Assembly (NCBI GenBank): GCA_005880985.1
Contig: VBIQ01000008.1
Span: 1 to 64,000 of the forward strand
DNA from: Chloroflexota bacterium
GTDB taxonomy: Bacteria > Chloroflexota > Dormibacteria > Aeolococcales > Aeolococcaceae
Length of the DNA stretch: 64,000 nucleotides
Direction: 5' to 3'
The position numbers and the translations under genes are program-made. This document shows, one piece after another, positions 24,801 to 32,819 of the stretch. The notes below the pieces were generated by a model. The model made no database searches and was not told the origin of the DNA. It worked only from the letters and a program-made list of their open reading frames with translations. Every line of letters starts with the position of its first letter. Within the stretch, counting starts at the first letter, position 1.

Positions 24801-25976
24801 GTGTGGGTGACCGCTGCCGCCTGGGTGGGCTTCCTGGTCGGGATCGTCGTCGTGCTGGTCACCGCTGCCAGCGTGCTGACGACCATGGTGGTTCCTCGCG
24901 CTGCAAGGTCTCGCCTGTCGCGGTGGTTGGGGATCACACTGCGACGACTGTTCTACCTGGTGGTGGTTCGCATCGACGGCTATGAGGGCCGCGATCGCGT
25001 CCTCGCCATGCTCGGCCCCGCGTTTCTGGTGACGCTGCTGGCCACATGGATGATGCTGGTCTTCGTCGGATACAGCCTGCTCCTGTTGCCGTGGTCGGGT
25101 CCCTCGCTGACCGAGGCGATGAGGCTGAGCGGATCGTCGATGTTCACGCTCGGCTTCGTGGTGCCTCAGGACGCGGCACCGACGGTGCTGGTGTTCCTGG
25201 CGGCCGCCAGCGGGCTGGTGATCGTCGCCCTGCTGATCGCCTACCTTCCCGCGCTCTACAGCGCCTTCAACCGCCGCGAGACCCTGGTCACCATGCTGGA
25301 CGCCCGTGGCGGGTCACCGGCCTGGGGTCCCGAGGTGCTTGCGAGGCAGGAACTTGTTGACGTGGTCGACAGCCTGGGCCAGTTCTACGAGCGCTGGCAG
25401 GAGTGGGCCGCCGACCTCGCCGAGACCCACACCAACTATCCCACCCTCGTCTTCTTCCGATCTCCCCACCCCTACCGTTCCTGGATCATCGCGCTGCTGG
25501 CGGTTCTCGACGCCGCCGCGCTCCACCATGCCCTCAACCCGCTGTCGTCGCCCTCACAGGCGCGGCTGGTGCTGCGGCAGGGCATCACCTCGCTGCGCGA
25601 CATCGCAACGGTGCTGCGCATCCCCTTCGATGCCGACCCCCACCCGGAGGACCCGATCGCGCTCACCCGGGAGGAGTTCGACACCGGCGTCGCCCACCTC
25701 GAGGCGAGCGGCTGGAGCATGGAACGCGGACCCGACGACGCCTGGACGAACTTTCGTGGCTGGCGGGTCAACTACGAGTCGATCTCGTACGCCATCGCCG
25801 ACCGGGTGGTGGCGCCGCCGGCACTCTGGTCGGGACCGCGTCGCTATCTCCAGGAGGCTGCGAGGTCGCCCCTGCGCCCGCCACATCGTGAGCCGGACCA
25901 GGCGGACGAGCGCGACCTGCTGCGTCGCGCGACCGCCAAGCGCCGTGCTGCCCGACCCCGCCGGCCCGACTGGTGA
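24801..25976 (+). CDS. ion-channel-like membrane protein with large cytoplasmic domain
   Basis: This 391-residue protein has hydrophobic helices near residues 5-33, 72-98 and 128-152. Between the last two lies SGSSMFTLGFVVPQD, resembling the pore loop of two-helix potassium channels, though without the exact TVGYG filter. The rest (about 160-391) is a soluble helical domain (ETHTNYPTLVFFRSPHPYRS, LHHALNPLSSP). I do not recognise a named family. It starts with GTG 46 bp after cpaF and is likely co-transcribed. A pore-forming role is a guess from the loop. Confidence 0.6.
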   Translation: MWVTAAAWVGFLVGIVVVLVTAASVLTTMVVPRAARSRLSRWLGITLRRLFYLVVVRIDGYEGRDRVLAMLGPAFLVTLLATWMMLVFVGYSLLLLPWSGPSLTEAMRLSGSSMFTLGFVVPQDAAPTVLVFLAAASGLVIVALLIAYLPALYSAFNRRETLVTMLDARGGSPAWGPEVLARQELVDVVDSLGQFYERWQEWAADLAETHTNYPTLVFFRSPHPYRSWIIALLAVLDAAALHHALNPLSSPSQARLVLRQGITSLRDIATVLRIPFDADPHPEDPIALTREEFDTGVAHLEASGWSMERGPDDAWTNFRGWRVNYESISYAIADRVVAPPALWSGPRRYLQEAARSPLRPPHREPDQADERDLLRRATAKRRAARPRRPDW

Positions 25977-25977
25977 A

Positions 25978-27453
25978 TCACCGCAGGCCCGTGCGCAGCT
26001 CCTGCTTGCGCACCTTGCCCGAGCTCGTCCGAGGCAGTGAACCGAGCACGTACCAGCGTCGCGGCTGCATGTAGCGCGCAAGCTGGGCCGCGCAGAGCCG
26101 GCGCAGCTCGTCGATGACGCCGTCGCCGCGAGGCGACACCAGCACCGCCACCACCTCTTCGCCCAGGTCTGGGTCGGGAACGCCGACCACCGCGGCCTCG
26201 ACCACGTCGGGATGAGCCTCGATGACCCGCTCGATCTGGCGCGCCGGCACCTTGTGGCCTCCGCGCACGATCACGTCCTTCAGCCGGCCGGTGAGCGTCA
26301 CCCGTCCGTCACCGGCGACGCTGCCGAGGTCCCCGGTTCGCAGGAATCGTCCTCGAAGCGCCGCGGATGTCGCCTCCGCATCGCCGTCGTACCCGCTGAA
26401 CATCGTGGGCGCCGCCGCTTCCAGCTCCCCCTCGCCGGCGCCGTCCACGGTTCGCACCACCACGCCCGACAGTGGCTGACCCACATCTCCCGGTGGCCCG
26501 CCGTGGCGAGGGACGCGACGCATGGTCAGCGGCGATACCTCGGTCATTCCGTAGCGTTCCACCAGGTTGGCGCAGAGGCGCTCGTGTACCAGCGTCGCCA
26601 GCCCCGGGGGTAGCGGTGCTCCGCTGACCACGCAGAGCCGCAGCCGGGACGGCGGCGGTCCCTGGGTTGCGGTCAACCTCGACAGCATCGTGGGGACCGC
26701 CTGGAGCACCGTCACCCGCTCCCGTTCCATCAGCGCTCGCGCCGCCACCGCGTCGAAACGCCGCATCAGCACCACCGAGGCACCTCCGACCAGCGACGCG
26801 TTGAGCACCGCGCTCAGCCCGAAGGAGTGGGCCAGGGGCAGAGCTCCCAGCTGGACGTCGCCCTGCTGGAGGCCGAGCATCTCGAAGGCCACCGCGGCGG
26901 CGTTGCCCAGCAACGAGGCGTGGGAGTGCACCGCGTGCTTGGGTGTGCCGGTGGAGCCCGACGTAGGCAGGATCACGGCGGGCTGTTCCGGCGGCAAGGG
27001 GCGTGGCTCGCGCCCGGGGTGGTCGACGAGGCCACCGACGCTCAGGTCGCCGCCGCCGCCCTCGGTGACCAGGAGGCGGAGCGCACCGGTGTCCGAGGCG
27101 GCCGCTGCCGCGGCGTCGGCGCATTCCTCGTCACAGGCCACCAGCCGCGCCCGCAGGCGTCGCACGCAGCGGATCAGTTCGGCGACGGGAAGCGAGGGCG
27201 ACAGCGGCGCCACGACGGCGCCGGCGCGAAGCGCCCCGTAATAGACGATGGGGAAGACCAGACCGTTACCGCAGAGCAGGACCACGCGCTCGCCGGTCGC
27301 GACTCCATGCCGTTCGAGCCAGGCACAGACACCCGTGGCGGCACGATCGAGCGAGCGGCTGTCGAGAACAGCCTCGTCGAGACGAAGGGCGGCGGCGCCG
27401 GGCCGGTCGAGGGACGCCCTCCAGGGGAGGGCGGCGAGGTTGTCGACGGTCAG
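25978..27453 (-). CDS. acyl-CoA synthetase/AMP-dependent ligase with CTG start
   Basis: This 491-residue ANL-superfamily enzyme has VILPTSGSTGTPK as its phosphate loop (A3), ERYGMTEVSP (A5), FLRTGDLGSV (A7), GRLKDVIVRGGHKV (A8) and TSSGKVRKQEL with the catalytic lysine (A10). Canonical starts allow translation only from 27285, which would cut off the first 56 residues. Those residues are clearly family-like (ALRLDEAVLDSRSLDRAAT, WLERHGVATGERVVLLCGNG). The CTG at 27451-27453 overlaps the TGA of the upstream gene (CTGA), matching the 4-base overlaps elsewhere. Substrate acid unknown. Confidence 0.85.
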   Translation of the reverse strand: MTVDNLAALPWRASLDRPGAAALRLDEAVLDSRSLDRAATGVCAWLERHGVATGERVVLLCGNGLVFPIVYYGALRAGAVVAPLSPSLPVAELIRCVRRLRARLVACDEECADAAAAAASDTGALRLLVTEGGGGDLSVGGLVDHPGREPRPLPPEQPAVILPTSGSTGTPKHAVHSHASLLGNAAAVAFEMLGLQQGDVQLGALPLAHSFGLSAVLNASLVGGASVVLMRRFDAVAARALMERERVTVLQAVPTMLSRLTATQGPPPSRLRLCVVSGAPLPPGLATLVHERLCANLVERYGMTEVSPLTMRRVPRHGGPPGDVGQPLSGVVVRTVDGAGEGELEAAAPTMFSGYDGDAEATSAALRGRFLRTGDLGSVAGDGRVTLTGRLKDVIVRGGHKVPARQIERVIEAHPDVVEAAVVGVPDPDLGEEVVAVLVSPRGDGVIDELRRLCAAQLARYMQPRRWYVLGSLPRTSSGKVRKQELRTGLR

Positions 27454-28010
27454 CGAACCCGGTAGGCAGCGGGCCGGGAGTCGCTGGCGACCACCCGGTC
27501 GGCGGCCCGCTCCAGCACGCTGCGGACCTGCTGGCTGCTCACCTGTCCGCCGAGGCGCTTGCGGATGGCGGCGATGGGCATCGGACGGTTGCTCGCCCGG
27601 AGCACCGCGAAAACCTCGCGTTCCAACGGGTCGGCGGCACCCTCGGGCGAGGCGCTCGCGGGGGACGCGGATCCGCCCGCCGTGCCGTCGCCGGTCGATG
27701 GCTGCTCCCTTGGCGGTGGCGGCATGGCGATCGAGGCCGGTCGGGACCCGGGCTCTGCGCGCAGACGCGCCAGCAGCACCGGCAGCTCGTCGAGAGTGTG
27801 GCGCACGAAGCCGGCGCTGCCGCTCACCTCGAGTTCGCGGTCGCCGTCGCGCAGTCGCAGCGAGTGCACCGGTTCGGCCGGCGGGGCGGGGACGAACGGG
27901 CGACGCACAAAGGGGCGGTCGTCGTTGCCACGCACGAACCCTCGGTCGCCACCGCGGCCCTGGTGCCGATCTCGTGGCGGTCTCGGTGGCGGAACCCGCT
28001 CGTTGGCCAT
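27450..28010 (-). CDS. basic protein with C-terminal winged-helix-like domain
   Basis: This 186-residue protein begins with a disordered Arg/Pro/Gly-rich stretch (ERVPPPRPPRDRHQGRGG). A small beta-rich segment follows (VHSLRLRDGDRELEVSGSAG), then a Ser/Pro linker. The C-terminal domain looks helical (DPLEREVFAVLRASNRPMPI, AIRKRLGGQVSSQQVRSVLE), consistent with a winged helix. I do not recognise the protein; nucleic-acid binding is an inference from charge and fold. Its stop overlaps the CTG start of the ligase, and the lipocalin-like gene lies 45 bp upstream on the same strand. Confidence 0.65.
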   Translation of the reverse strand: MANERVPPPRPPRDRHQGRGGDRGFVRGNDDRPFVRRPFVPAPPAEPVHSLRLRDGDRELEVSGSAGFVRHTLDELPVLLARLRAEPGSRPASIAMPPPPREQPSTGDGTAGGSASPASASPEGAADPLEREVFAVLRASNRPMPIAAIRKRLGGQVSSQQVRSVLERAADRVVASDSRPAAYRVR

Positions 28011-28055
28011 CGCGGCCGAGTGTAGCCCACCGTCACGGATCGACCGGTGGTCGAC

Positions 28056-29027
28056 TTAGAGCGGCATCCAGACTCCCTGGAGAGGAGCCCTGCCACCACG
28101 CTCGAAGCCGCAGGCAGCGGTGCAGACGAACTCATCGCCGCCGACGCGCACGCGCAGGTCGGCGACCTCGGTGTTGGCGCAGTAGACGCGACTGCCGTCG
28201 GGATCGTGATAGGTGACCCCGGTGATCCAGTCGCGCCGGGCGGTCACCTCGCCCTCGACCTCGGTTCCCTCCAGCCGGGCATGGAACTGGGCCGTCTCGG
28301 GTCCGGTGTCGCGCCAGCGAACCGCGCGAAATGCCGTCGCGCCGCCGCTGCGCAGGGTGCGACCGCCGACCCGGAGCGCCAGCGACGAGGCGGCGGGAAC
28401 GGCTCCACCGAGCCGCTGTGGCCGAGCCCAGATCAGGGTGAGGTATCCGTCCTTGTCGCCATCGAAGCCGAGGGCGTGAAGCCAGCGCCACCGCGCTGCA
28501 TGGCGGCCGCCGAAGAGATGGGTCTGCTCCACCGCCGTGCCGTCGGCAGACACCGTCTCACCGTCGATGCTGACGGTGCCATGCATCTGTGCCATCGGTA
28601 TCACCGCGATGGGAAACGTTGCCGAGGCGGCCATGCGCTCGAGCACACCGGGGAAATAGGAGACAGCTTCGGCGTGAGACTCCCAGCGCAGATGCCAGTC
28701 CATGTGCCGTCCGTCCGCGTCATCGATGGTCCCGTGACAGCCGTCGCCGGAGAGCGCGGAGCCATCGATCTCGACGCCGGTCTCGATCGGCCGCCACGCG
28801 TCAGCGGGGTGAGTGGCCCTCGCGGCGAACCAATGTGGACGCGAGCGGTCGAAGGCACAGGCCCACAGCGCGCAGCTGCCGGGACCGGAGCGCGGCAGGT
28901 GAAGCGTCCACCGCAACCAGACCGCTCGCTGTCCGGGAAGCGCGGCGGTCGCGTAGAAGACCTCGTACCAGCCGGTCTGCCCCGGTTGGGCGCGGACTCG
29001 ATTGGCCTCGGCGAGCGGGAGTGTCAG
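28056..29027 (-). CDS. lipocalin/CrtC-like two-barrel protein with CTG start
   Basis: This 323-residue soluble protein is rich in Trp and His. It contains GWYEVFYATAALPGQRAVWL near the start, CHGTIDDADGRHMDWHLRWE in the middle, then MHGTVSIDG, EQTHLFGGRHAARWRW and AQFHARLEGTEVEGEVTARR. The layout resembles AttH/CrtC and tocopherol-cyclase-like proteins, which modify or bind lipids, but the match is loose. No ATG, GTG or TTG exists in frame before these motifs. The CTG at 29025-29027, overlapping the TGA of the upstream gene (CTGA), is the likely start. Confidence 0.6.
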   Translation of the reverse strand: MTLPLAEANRVRAQPGQTGWYEVFYATAALPGQRAVWLRWTLHLPRSGPGSCALWACAFDRSRPHWFAARATHPADAWRPIETGVEIDGSALSGDGCHGTIDDADGRHMDWHLRWESHAEAVSYFPGVLERMAASATFPIAVIPMAQMHGTVSIDGETVSADGTAVEQTHLFGGRHAARWRWLHALGFDGDKDGYLTLIWARPQRLGGAVPAASSLALRVGGRTLRSGGATAFRAVRWRDTGPETAQFHARLEGTEVEGEVTARRDWITGVTYHDPDGSRVYCANTEVADLRVRVGGDEFVCTAACGFERGGRAPLQGVWMPL

Positions 29028-29734
29028 TGTTCGGCGGAGAGGACGCCCCCGCCCTCGGGGTTGCCGTCCTGGGCGGCTGCCGCAGCGGTTGCCTTCTGTT
29101 GATCGTCGTTCGATTCCGAACCCGAGCCGGGGCTCGACTGCGGCGGGATGGGGATGGACGTGGCGGGCTCGTTGCGCTCGTAGGGGTAGGGCTGCGACTG
29201 CTCGCCCCGGAGCTTGCGCGCCAGCGGCGAGAGCTTCACCGCTCCGATCGCTGCGCCCCCGGCGCCGAGCAGGAAGACAAACCGCAAGCGGCGCCGGCGC
29301 TTCTTCGCCCGCGTCTTCGACGCGCCCTTGGCGCCGGCCCCCGTCTTGCCAGGTGCTTTGCGCGTCTTTGGCCGCGCCTCCTCCGCGGCCGCCTGGCTGA
29401 GTCGCTCGGCGGTGTCGGCGAGGACTTCGGCGGCGCGCTCGGCGGCATCGCTCGCCCGCTCGGCGGCGGTGGTGGCGGCGCTGCGCAGAACAGGCGTTGC
29501 CTGCCGCTGCGCCTCGCGAGCCGCCTCGCCGGCACGCTCGGCAGCCGCGCTGGCCGCGCTGCGGATCACCGGGGTCGCCTGGCGCTGGGCTTCGCGGGCC
29601 GCGTCGGCAGTGCGCTCCGCGATCTCGGCGGCGCGATCCGCCAGCTCGGCCAGGGCGTCGGCGGCACGGTCTCCGACCTCGCTGCGGCGGGCGCCGAACC
29701 TGGCGGCGCGACGGGTGCTCTTCCTCGAGAACAT
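29024..29734 (-). CDS. alanine-rich coiled-coil membrane protein with internal repeat
   Basis: This 236-residue protein has a basic start (MFSRKSTRRAARFGARRSE). A long Ala/Arg/Glu helix (about 20-125) follows, with the 12-residue unit AAREAQRQATPV occurring at 45 and 71, a 26-residue period. A Lys/Arg-rich patch (KKRRRR) leads to one hydrophobic helix (about 150-168, FVFLLGAGGAAIGAVKL) and an acidic Ser/Pro tail. It looks apolipoprotein- or YtxH-like: an amphipathic helix on the inner face of the membrane. Function unknown. Its stop overlaps the next gene's CTG start. Confidence 0.65.
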   Translation of the reverse strand: MFSRKSTRRAARFGARRSEVGDRAADALAELADRAAEIAERTADAAREAQRQATPVIRSAASAAAERAGEAAREAQRQATPVLRSAATTAAERASDAAERAAEVLADTAERLSQAAAEEARPKTRKAPGKTGAGAKGASKTRAKKRRRRLRFVFLLGAGGAAIGAVKLSPLARKLRGEQSQPYPYERNEPATSIPIPPQSSPGSGSESNDDQQKATAAAAAQDGNPEGGGVLSAEH

Positions 29735-29898
29735 GGTCTCCCTCCGTGGCGGCGCGAGCCCCCACCCTCTGGCGGCGACCGTGCGCGACGTGCGCCGGCG
29801 GTCAGTCCCGAAAGGGGGATTCTACGAGTGCCGTCCCGCCTCGCATTCGCCGGCCGATGGCGAGGGTGTCGCCGTCGCCCGGGGCGCCTTGGTGCCGA

Positions 29899-30186
29899 TC
29901 AGGCGACCTGGCGCCAGCCTGGCCGCCGCCCGGCCGCGGGGGCGCCCAACGGGGCGTCGAGGAACCAGCGGATCCGTGCTGCCGCGACCGCGCCGACGGC
30001 GGCGGCGAGCCTCTCCTCGCTGGCGGCATAGACCTCGGCCAGGCTGCCGAAGCGCGTCGTCAGACGCCGTGCAGCAGCCGGATCGACGCCGGGAAGATCG
30101 GCGAGGTGGCGTTGCCGGCGGCCCCCCAGCTCATCGGTCTCGGGGTCGCCCATCGGCAGGTCCAGCTCGATCGGGAGGCGGCTCAT
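29899..30186 (-). CDS. small helix-hairpin-helix protein under a LexA-type box
   Basis: This 95-residue protein consists largely of a helix-hairpin-helix DNA-binding unit (about 25-75: HLADLPGVDPAAARRLTTRF, SLAEVYAASEERLAAAVGAV), like the C-terminal (HhH)2 domain of UvrC or RuvA. It has an acidic leader and a basic tail. No nuclease domain is attached. The ATG at 30186 has no ribosome site; a -10 box (TATACT) ends 6 bp before it, so the mRNA is probably leaderless. A perfect LexA-type palindrome sits just upstream of the -10 box. I infer a DNA-damage-inducible accessory protein. Confidence 0.7.
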   Translation of the reverse strand: MSRLPIELDLPMGDPETDELGGRRQRHLADLPGVDPAAARRLTTRFGSLAEVYAASEERLAAAVGAVAAARIRWFLDAPLGAPAAGRRPGWRQVA

Positions 30187-30192
30187 GAGGAC

Positions 30193-30213
30193 AGTATAAC
30201 GAACAGGTGTTCG
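30193..30213 (-). promoter_or_regulatory. leaderless promoter with SOS (LexA) box
   Basis: The palindrome CGAACAGGTGTTCG (30200-30213) matches the Gram-positive/actinomycete LexA box core GAAC-N4-GTTC. On the minus strand it is followed by TATACT (30198 to 30193), then six bases, then the ATG at 30186. A repressor here would block the -35/-10 interval. Confidence 0.75.
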
Positions 30214-30262
30214 CAGTCAAGCGACCGATGTCCCCGGCGTCGAGAGCCCGGTGGTCGCGGGA

Positions 30263-31339
30263 TCAGCCCGGCCCCGACCGGTCTCCGTCCTCACCTGCGG
30301 CCCGCTCGGGCCGGAAGTCGCGCAGCACCCGGCCCGCCTGCCACAGCTCCTGGTCGGCCATGGCGCCCAGCTCACTCTCGAGACGGGACCGATAGTTGGG
30401 GTCACTGTTGGCAGCAATCGTGATGCGCGCCTCTTCGCCGCTCAGCACCTTTTGATAGCAGTCCTCGATCACCGGCCGCAGCACCGCCTCGAATCGCGGC
30501 GCCCAGTCGAGGGCACCTCGTTGGGCGGTGGTCGAGCAGTTCGCGTACATCCAGTCCATGCCCTTCTCGCCCACCAGCGGGTAGAGGCTCTGCAGCGCCT
30601 CCTCGACCGTCTCGTTGAACGCCTCGCTGGGACTGTGGCCGTGCGCCCGCAGCACGTCGTACTGAGCCTTGAAGGCTCCCTGGATCAGCCCCATCAGCAC
30701 CGACCGCTCGCCGCACAGATCGCTGAAGACCTCGTGCTCGAAGGTCGTCTCGAAGACGTGACCGCTGCCGATGGCGAAGGCGGTGGCCAAGGCGCGGTCA
30801 CGGGCACGACCGGTGTGGTCCTGGTGAACCGCGAACGATGCGTTGATGCCGCGCCCGGACAGGAAATGCGTGCGCACGGTGAGCCCGGAGCCCTTGGGCG
30901 CGACCAGGATCACGTCGACGTCATCGGGAGGGATGATCCCGGTCTGGTCACGGAAGACGATGCCGAACCCGTGGGAGAAGTAGAGGGCATCACCGCTGCG
31001 CAGCCGCTTGCGAACCTCGGGCCACATCGCGATCTGCGCGGCATCGCTGAGCAGGTACTGGACCACGGTTCCCTGCTCGGCGGCGTCCTCGATGCTGACC
31101 AGGTTCTCGCCCTCCTCCCAGCCGTCGGCGAGCGCTCGGTCCTGGCTTCGCCCGGCGCGGACCCCGACGACCACGTTGAGCCCCTGGTCGCGCATGTTGA
31201 GGCTCTGGCCGCGTCCCTGCGGACCGTAGCCGAGCACGGCGGTGACCTCCGAACCGAGGATGGCGCGCACCCTCTCCACCGGGAAGTCGCTGCGCTCGAT
31301 GATCTCCTCACGGACGCCGTTGATCTCGATGGTCTTCAT
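30263..31339 (-). CDS. ilvC: ketol-acid reductoisomerase
   Basis: This 358-residue enzyme converts acetolactate or acetohydroxybutyrate to dihydroxy acids in valine/leucine/isoleucine synthesis, with NADPH and magnesium. The cofactor loop GYGPQGRGQSLNMRDQG is at about residues 37-53. VILVAPKGSG and the catalytic domain's FSDLCGERSVLMG and metal-binding LVGEKGMDWMY follow. The sequence is of the type with a diverged N-terminus (GYGPQGRGQ instead of GYGSQGHA). Its ATG overlaps the flavin-reductase stop (ATGA). No ilvBN or leu genes are adjacent. Confidence 0.93.
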   Translation of the reverse strand: MKTIEINGVREEIIERSDFPVERVRAILGSEVTAVLGYGPQGRGQSLNMRDQGLNVVVGVRAGRSQDRALADGWEEGENLVSIEDAAEQGTVVQYLLSDAAQIAMWPEVRKRLRSGDALYFSHGFGIVFRDQTGIIPPDDVDVILVAPKGSGLTVRTHFLSGRGINASFAVHQDHTGRARDRALATAFAIGSGHVFETTFEHEVFSDLCGERSVLMGLIQGAFKAQYDVLRAHGHSPSEAFNETVEEALQSLYPLVGEKGMDWMYANCSTTAQRGALDWAPRFEAVLRPVIEDCYQKVLSGEEARITIAANSDPNYRSRLESELGAMADQELWQAGRVLRDFRPERAAGEDGDRSGPG

Positions 31340-31947
31340 CGTCCGAGACCCGCGGCGTCCACCCGGTAGCCCGGCGGGTGGTCCGCTTCGGGGACGCCGG
31401 TGGACTCCGCGATCCGCGCCCCCAGCTGGTGATAGCCGCTGCGGAAGTAGACCAGTGGGTCACCGTCCGCGTCCGCCCAGGCATCGACCACCAGGCCGAC
31501 GAGCAGGGTGTGGTCGCCGTGCCGGGAGAGGCTCTCGAGCCGGCACTCGAACCAGGCGATGGCGCCCGGGATGAGTGGCGCCCCGCTGCGGGCCGCACGC
31601 ATCCCCGCGGTCGCGTTCTCGGTGTCGTCGCGCCCGGCGGTCGCGGCCCAATCGCACACCTGCCGCTGGCCGCTGCCCAGCACGCTGACCGCGAAGTGGC
31701 CGGCGTCGCGGATGATCTTCAGCAGCCGCCCGTGGTTGGCGATCGCCAGCAGCACCAGCGGGGGGTCGAGCGAGAGCGACGCGAACGCGGTGGCGGTGAT
31801 CGCGTGCAGCCGGCCGCGATGCCGCGCCGCGGCGACGGTGACGCCGGAGGCGAACATCCGGGCAGCTCGGCGATGCTGATCGGGGCTCACCGGGCGGGTG
31901 GGAATTCCGATGATCTCGACCCCCGTCGCCGATCGCGCGGTGTTCAC
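31336..31947 (-). CDS. flavin reductase-like domain protein
   Basis: This 203-residue FMN-binding split-barrel protein resembles the small reductase components of two-component monooxygenases. Motifs are RMFASGVTVAAARHRGRLHA, TATAFASLSLDPPLVLLAI, GHFAVSVLG and WFECRLESLSRHGDHTLLVG, the last giving the GDH-type flavin loop. I start at the GTG at 31947, the only start before the barrel. It lies 52 bp after rnhB and overlaps ilvC by 4 bp. No monooxygenase partner is adjacent. Confidence 0.87.
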   Translation of the reverse strand: MNTARSATGVEIIGIPTRPVSPDQHRRAARMFASGVTVAAARHRGRLHAITATAFASLSLDPPLVLLAIANHGRLLKIIRDAGHFAVSVLGSGQRQVCDWAATAGRDDTENATAGMRAARSGAPLIPGAIAWFECRLESLSRHGDHTLLVGLVVDAWADADGDPLVYFRSGYHQLGARIAESTGVPEADHPPGYRVDAAGLGR

Positions 31948-31999
31948 CCTCTCAGAATACGGCTCCGGCCATGGCAGGCAGGCGGCAGGGGAGCCCGCC

Positions 32000-32680
32000 T
32001 CAGCCGGCCAGCGCGGCGACCGGGCCGGCGCCGTCCTCGAAGTCGAGGCCCTCGTCGTCGAAGAGGCCGAGCTGCAGCAGGTTGCGGATGAAGACGTGAC
32101 GGTGCTGCCGGTGGGTCCCGTGGGCGCGGATCGCCGCCCGGTGCTCGGGCGCGCCATACCCCTTGTTGCGGTCCCAGCAGTACACCGGGGCGTCGCGATG
32201 GAAGGCGGTCATGATGGCGTCGCGGTGCACCTTGGCGACGATCGATGCCGCCGCCACCGCAGGGACCAGGGCATCGCCGTCGACCAGGCAGTGGACCGTG
32301 CGTTCGCCACCGATGCGCAGCCGCCCGTCACAGCAGTAGCCGTCGGCGTCGACAGCGCTGGCGAGCCGGCGGAAGATCTCCGTGTTGGCCCAGCCGAGGC
32401 CGCGCCCATTGATGTCGTCGGCCGAGATCTCCTCCACGGCGATGCTGACGGCGGAGCGCCGGATGGCGGCTTCCGCGGTCTCGCGCTGACGGGCGCTGAG
32501 CAGCTTGCTGTCGCGAAGCAGCGGATGGCGGAAACGCGGCGGAAGCACGACCGCCGCGGCCACCAGCGGCCCGGCGAAGGAACCGCGACCGACCTCGTCC
32601 ATGCCGCACAGCCGGTGGTGGGTCGGATCGTCCCAGCCGAAGGTGGTTCGCAGATAGCCGCGGAGCGAGAAGCGGGGCAC
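32000..32680 (-). CDS. rnhB: ribonuclease HII
   Basis: This 226-residue endonuclease cuts the RNA strand of RNA-DNA hybrids and removes misincorporated ribonucleotides. It carries the catalytic start GMDEVGRGSFAGPLVAAAV (D28, E29), RDSKLLSARQRE, the central VDGDALVPAVAAASIVAKV with the third acidic residue, and NKGYGAPEHRAAI. The length is normal. It leads a minus-strand group rnhB, flavin reductase, ilvC, and is divergent from the HMG-CoA-lyase-like gene. Confidence 0.95.
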   Translation of the reverse strand: MPRFSLRGYLRTTFGWDDPTHHRLCGMDEVGRGSFAGPLVAAAVVLPPRFRHPLLRDSKLLSARQRETAEAAIRRSAVSIAVEEISADDINGRGLGWANTEIFRRLASAVDADGYCCDGRLRIGGERTVHCLVDGDALVPAVAAASIVAKVHRDAIMTAFHRDAPVYCWDRNKGYGAPEHRAAIRAHGTHRQHRHVFIRNLLQLGLFDDEGLDFEDGAGPVAALAG

Positions 32681-32819
32681 CGCCGCCTCACCGACTCCTG
32701 CCGCCTGGCCCCATGGCCGGCGAGTCTAAGGCCGGATCCGCCCGCGTGCCGCGGCATCTCGGCATGTCGCGGCAGCGCGTGCCGCGCTCGCCGGGGGCTC
32801 TGCTACGGTGCCTGGGATC

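Noticed and set aside
29027-29765. Upstream half of a 569-codon frame leading into the lipocalin-like gene
   Set aside because: It is a frame-shifted reading of the coiled-coil protein, rich in Arg and Gly with no domains. The CTG start at 29027 explains the gene better.
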